This document shows positions 31,051-34,922 of a stretch of 34,922 bases of DNA, one piece after another (the stretch's first letter is position 1; the number at the start of each line of letters is the position of its first letter). Both the position numbers and the translations under genes were made by a program. This DNA comes from Sperchopsis tessellata (taxonomy: Eukaryota > Arthropoda > Insecta > Coleoptera > Hydrophilidae), in NCBI GenBank assembly GCA_033557685.1, contig JAWQRN010000184.1, positions 1 to 34,922 of the forward strand. Reading direction: 5' to 3'. The notes under the pieces are model-generated. The model had not been told where the DNA came from. It was given only the letters and a program-made list of their open reading frames with translations, and did not search any database.

Positions 31051-31849
31051 AAAAGAGTGAGGATTGTGTAGGCTGATAGATATATTAAAAATGCGTTGTT
31101 AATCTCTTTTGAGGTGCAGCCTGATTTCAATAAGTCGTCTCCATTTCACCTTATCCCTGCAAAAAAAAGGAGATCTAGTATGTTTATTTTTTTTAAATTA
31201 CCGCTAGACCCGTTACTGAGGAAACACGACCAACCACACTAATTATAAAAAAATAATCACAATAATTGACAATTTGTTGATATTTTCGATTTGACAATTT
31301 TCCACTCACCAGTTAGACAGGCCATAAAGAGCACGTTAAAGGAGGAAGCAGTTCTTTGTAGTTTTAGATCTTCAGCAAAAATATATGTGTTGAAATCTAA
31401 GGCAAAACAAGTTGGAAAAGGTAATAAGTAATGATTAATGCATCTATAATCATCCTGACAACAGACTCTTTCAATTGACCTAATAATATTGCATAGGATA
31501 TACACGATGAAAAATGGAAGAAAGATGTCATTAAGAGCCTCTACAACTGCCCCACAACATCAAAATATATTCCAAAAATTTTTACTAATGTGGAGTGATG
31601 TTTCTTTTGAGAGGATTTATACTGTTTATTTGTCGGTTTCTGCTGTGGTTTTGATGTGCTGTCTATGTGGCATTATATACTGTCGTGCAGGTCAGCTAAT
31701 CTTGTAGATAAATTATTATTGCAAATTATACGAAGGCATTTGTTTTGGAGTATTTATAAGGGTTTTAATACGGTTGTTGATACGTTACCCCAGACAGGTA
31801 CTTGTGGGGTTATTTCTATCTATTAAGTGAAACCAGACTGAAAGGGAAG
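31051..31849. other. stretch without recognisable genes
   Basis: Frames of 82 residues (31257-31505, minus) and 72 residues (31489-31707, plus, with a hydrophobic C-terminal half) have no similarity I recognise. I see no promoter or RNA signals that would support either. Confidence 0.4.
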
Positions 31850-32745
31850 AAGACCACATCCCTAATATCAGGACATCTGCTGTAGCAAAACAACACAGAA
31901 ATAGACCACCACCCAGGGGGAGTGGCAATACTAGTGAACAAATGAATAAAATAGTGAAAACACAGACAATATCCCCTCAAGTCATTTATATAATACTCCG
32001 CTCACCAAGTTAACACGTTAAGACGAAGTATAACAGTTTTACATAATGACAGCCCGAGGAAACGAAAACGCCAAATGTATACTAACTATGCGAGATTTCA
32101 ATGCAAAAGTAGGTCAGAGCACAAACATAGACAACCCAAGTATAGGCAAGTTCGGACTGGGTGAAAGAAACAACAGAGGAGAAATGCTAATCGACTATTG
32201 CAGAAATGAAAACCAATTCGTTTTTCCAAAAACCACCAGGAGATGGACCTGGAGAAGTCCAAACAACAACGTGAAGAACGAAATAGAACACAATATAACA
32301 AACAAAAAGAATAATTGCCAAGACGTCACTGTGCTAAACCCATTCGATGGACCACCGACTAGTCCGAGCAACTATAAAGATAAATACAAAACTCGAGAGA
32401 AATAAACTACTGAAAAACAAGGATACCCAACCGCAGGTACGCTGCATAAAAACAGGGTCCAATTCCAAAGTATAATCAGTAAGAAGCTAGGGGAAATAAA
32501 TAAGCTCGCAAAAAATGGGAATAGAGTAAACGTCCAAAAGCATTATGTATACAATCAACAACAAAGATGATATATGCAAAACAAAAGGGGAACACGGATA
32601 AACTGAGTTCACAAACTAAAGAGCTACTGAAACAAAGAAGAAACATGAACAGATAATTGGAAAATTACAAAGAGCTAAACAAAGACACAAGCAGTAACAT
32701 ACAGAAAGACCTAAGAGAATATAACATAAAACTTATAAAAGATAC
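31850..32745 (+). pseudogene. RTE-B endonuclease domain and linker, broken
   Basis: HHPGGVAILVNK (about 31900-31940) and a TISPQVIYIILR block (31965-31998) belong to the middle of the endonuclease. TMRDFNAKVGQSTNI (32085-32125) is the GDFN block with the glycine replaced. KFGLGERNNRGEMLIDYCRN, RRWTWRSPNNNVKNEIEH and NKKNNCQDVTVLN follow to about 32340. A one-base shift near 32347 changes the frame; in the next frame DHRLVRATIKINTKLE keeps the catalytic D and H of the final block. The linker continues with NRVQFQSIISKKLGEINKLA (32450-32510), LLKQRRN-like and DLREYNIKLIKDT blocks up to the LTR insertion point. Several other frameshifts occur. The domain is inactive. Confidence 0.85.
32741..32745 (+). 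repeat. target site duplication, left copy
   Basis: GATAC immediately before the TG start of the solo LTR; the same five bases follow its CA end at 33561-33565. Confidence 0.9.
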
Positions 32746-33560
32746 TGTTTAGGCCGTCCGTAGCATTATTTCATTGCATGCGACATCAAATATTTTTCCT
32801 TTGACTGTTAAGGTACGTGCGATCACAATAAGACTAAACCACCACCGTTTCTGTATAAACCCACATCTGGTAATTCTATTGCCTATCATAAAACTTTATT
32901 TGGGAATTCCTAGACGCGTTAAGACCTTAACGGGACCTTTTGATAGCTAGAGAAGGGGGTAAGAAAACATTCAATTCTCAACAAAAAGACAGTACACATA
33001 AAACTCACAACCAAGACAGTCGTTCTTAAATTCTAACCGAGACACTACATAATTTTTTTTTGAAGAGAACTGTTCTCATATTTTTAAACTTAGTATTCGA
33101 TGTACATTTGGCCGCACATTCATTATTATAACTAGCAACAGTGCGTTCCTTTTATAAGTGTGGGTACAATGAGACAGTGTGTGAAATATTAAAATCCTTT
33201 TCCACCCGCATTCCGAATCCGTCCTAATATAACGCACGAGCCAGTAGTTGGAGCCCATACACTCACACGCCTCCAATTGGAGTCCATACGCACACACGTC
33301 TACATATATTGGAAGTAAGGTAAGCAAAAACACTTTTTACTAGCGTTTGCATGCAAGAAATTCACTTCTATTTACACAAGACAGAATCCGCGCTATTATA
33401 AATACAGTCCTTCGAAGAAAACTCTTTCATACGCAACATTTTGCTCTTTCGCGCGTACAATTAACAACAAATTAATCCTCCGACACTTAAATCAACATTT
33501 TGGTGCTTCGAGCTTTATAGAGCCAACATTCTGGTTCTTCGAGCAGTACAAGCGCCAACA
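32746..33560 (+). mobile_element. solo LTR (815 bp) of a BEL- or Gypsy-type retrotransposon
   Basis: The segment begins TGTTTAGG and ends GCCAACA, the TG...CA ends of an LTR, and is flanked by a 5-bp direct repeat GATAC. It interrupts the RTE-B coding region, whose reading resumes directly after it. It contains an imperfect palindrome GAGAACTGTTCTC (33066-33078), a consensus splice donor AAGGTAAGC (33317-33325), and the closing ACATTTTGGTGCTTCGAGC and ACATTCTGGTTCTTCGAGC blocks (33495-33545) that resemble sequences near the ends of BEL/Pao-type LTRs. No internal retroviral-type genes remain, so it is a recombination product. The orientation given assumes these blocks are 3'-terminal. The same family is at 14277-14931. 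Confidence 0.85.
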
Positions 33561-33565
33561 GATAC
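33561..33565 (+). repeat. target site duplication, right copy
   Basis: GATAC directly after the CA end of the solo LTR, identical to 32741-32745. Confidence 0.9.
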
Positions 33566-34706
33566 CATCGAGGACAAAAAGAACATGAAAGTTTTGAGTT
33601 CAAAAATGTCTCAAGGAAAGACAAAAATAACAAAAATAAAAAACAAACAAGAAATCATGATCAGCAACCGAGAATAAATCAAAGAGGTGATTCAAGATTT
33701 CTACAAAACTATCTATAGCTCCACTTCCCAGAATTACCACTATCACAGACCCGAAATTCAAAATATAGGATCCGAAGAAATCCCAGATATAGATCGACAA
33801 GAATTCAAGGCAGCTCTGAACCAATTGAAGAACAGGAAAAGTCCAGGCGAAGACCGAATAACAAACGAGACCCTGAAAATGGGAGAAGAAGACCTGCAAG
33901 AAAGCTTACGAATCCTGCTAAATTAATGCATAATAGAAGGGTTGATCTCAAGCAGATGGCGAGACGCAGACGCTAATATTCTGCACAAAAAAGGAGACAG
34001 AAACAACATAAAAAATTACCGTCCCATAAGTTTATTATCGCATATACATAAACTCTTTACTAAAATAGTAACCCATAGACTAACACAAAACAAGCTGGGT
34101 TTTGAAAGGGATTCAGCACCACTGACCATTTACATACATTTCGAACCCTTATTGAGGACCTATACATATCGCCTTTGTGAAGATACTCAAGTCTCATTAA
34201 GAACATTTACGAAAATGCGTCAATGCAAGTTCATATAGACGAAGACATCAAAACGGACAAAATACTGATAAAGATAGGAGTATGACAAGAAGATACCATC
34301 TCCCCAGAACTGTTCACAGCTGCAATGGAGGAAGTTTTTAAAGACCTAGACTTGGGCCAAAAATGAGTCAAAATCGACGGATTATATCTCAACCATTTAA
34401 GATTCACACACGATATCGTCCTAATCAGCACACATATAGACGACATACAGATCATGCAAGAACAATTACACAAGCGTCGAAAAACGTCGGATTACAAATG
34501 AACCTAAATAAAACAAAACCCCCGAGAACTATCGATAACCATCTGAAAATGAGATAATTGAAAACGTAACCGAATACGTCTATCTGGGACACAAAATACA
34601 AACAGAAAAGAAAACCAAACCTGAGAAATACCCAGGAGAATAGGAGTGTGTCGGGCGGTCTTTGGTAAACTAGGTTTTATACTCTTAACACCGACAATCT
34701 CTATAA
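33561..34706 (+). pseudogene. RTE-B reverse transcriptase, broken and truncated
   Basis: Just after the LTR the linker resumes with TIEDKKNMKVLSSKMSQGKT (33564-33625) and EVIQDFYKTIYSS. The RT follows: ALNQLKNRKSPGEDRITNE (33810-33870), LQESLRILLN, ILHKKGDRNNIKNYRPISLL (33980-34045), SHIHKLFTKIVTHRLT, LGFERD (34098-34115), MQVHIDEDIKTDKI (34220-34260, shifted), a QEDTISPELFTAAMEEVF block (34288-34340), and LRFTHDIVLISTHIDDI (34395-34450), in which FTHD (34403-34414) replaces FADD so one catalytic aspartate is lost. NLNKTK, EYVYLGHKIQTE and VFGKLGFILLTPTISINLK (34650-34705) lead into the thumb, where the element ends at the fusion point. A segment containing the first catalytic block is deleted near 34130-34180. 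Confidence 0.85.
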
Positions 34707-34868
34707 ACCTGAAAGCTTTTTCTATATCTTATAATACCATAACAGTTATCTTGTCGTTATTCAAGTTTATGGAAATATAATTTGCCATCCTTGCTACCTG
34801 ATACACTGCGAAACATTTTGGTGTAAAACCGAACTGTATATTTTTTGTTATGTTTAGATATTTACCTA
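34707..34868 (-). pseudogene. jockey-type reverse transcriptase fragment fused to RTE-B
   Basis: The minus strand encodes TEQFGFTPKCFAVYQVARMA and NYISINLNNDKITVMVL, then a stop and DIEKAF (34710-34840). This is the RT block leading to the first catalytic aspartate (L-D-I-E-K-A-F-D) of a jockey-type element. The reading ends exactly where the RTE-B thumb begins on the opposite strand. Only about 50 codons remain; the other side runs into a TA microsatellite. Confidence 0.75.

Positions 34869-34869
<1 letters not shown>

Positions 34870-34911
<42 letters not shown>
34870..34911. repeat. (TA)21 microsatellite
   Basis: An uninterrupted run of 21 TA units, directly adjoining the jockey RT fragment. 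Nothing else is recognised between it and the window end. Confidence 0.97.
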
Positions 34912-34912
<1 letters not shown>

Positions 34913-34922
34913 TTCTAACTTC

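Larger units (their letters stand above)
31850..34708 (+). mobile_element. RTE-type non-LTR retrotransposon B, decayed, 5' and 3' truncated
   Basis: Endonuclease (31850-32400), linker and RT (33561-34706) are in one orientation and order. Protein blocks differ from RTE-A, so this is another family. It starts in the middle of the endonuclease and stops abruptly in the thumb at about 34706. It is interrupted by the solo LTR at 32746-33560; removing that LTR and one copy of its target duplication restores continuous coding similarity across the join. Confidence 0.85.

Noticed and set aside
31489..31707. 72-residue frame with a hydrophobic segment
   Set aside because: No recognisable family, no promoter, and it sits in a transposon-rich stretch; too little evidence for a gene.
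1..34922. a new multi-gene biological system such as a defence or biosynthetic cluster
   Set aside because: No intact genes, no operon-like grouping and no host protein families; all recognised coding sequence belongs to decayed transposable elements.

Overview
The window looks like intergenic or heterochromatic DNA from an arthropod, most likely an insect. It is strongly AT-rich, has no long intact open reading frame, and almost everything recognisable is a decayed transposable element. The element mix supports an insect: jockey/CR1-type, I-type and RTE-type non-LTR retrotransposons, several Penelope-like elements (PLEs), a mariner, a second Tc1/mariner-superfamily transposon, a hAT relic, a tRNA-derived SINE and BEL/Gypsy-type LTRs. 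I cannot name the species, and I found no host protein gene. All family calls come from recognising motifs by eye, without alignment.

Layout. 1-3900: a minus-strand jockey-type relic (endonuclease near 3480-3900, reverse transcriptase at 1-510), apparently split by a minus-strand PLE at about 1026-3040. 4235-5170: copies of a small TIR repeat (MITE candidate) next to the minus-strand N-terminus of a hAT-like transposase. 5719-5995: a tRNA-headed SINE. 6844-8785: a plus-strand PLE, with a second copy of the same family at 15766-16848. 8876-9486: a fold-back repeat. 10630-11400: a third type of PLE (minus). 11560-12860: a jockey/CR1 RT relic (plus). 14277-14931: an LTR relic. 15340-15610: a 17-bp minisatellite rich in GATC. 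17943-18985: a mariner (minus). 19100-20125: a non-LTR RT/RNase H relic (plus). 20290-20895: a promoter-like segment with a 23-bp-arm hairpin and a tandem repeat of about 130 bp.

22060-24530: a TA-flanked Tc1/mariner-superfamily element whose inverted repeats are more than 500 bp long and include transposase coding sequence; a MITE copy sits inside it. 25740-31050: a jockey-type element (Gag zinc knuckles, linker, RT) that appears interrupted by an RTE element at 27200-30030. 31850-34708: a second RTE element, cut by a clean solo LTR (32746-33560) with a 5-bp target duplication, and joined at its 3' end to a minus-strand jockey RT fragment. The window ends in a (TA)21 microsatellite.

No set of genes here works together as a system. 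The value of the window is its record of nested insertions, fusions and possible unnamed non-autonomous repeat families. I found no evidence for a new enzymatic or defence system.
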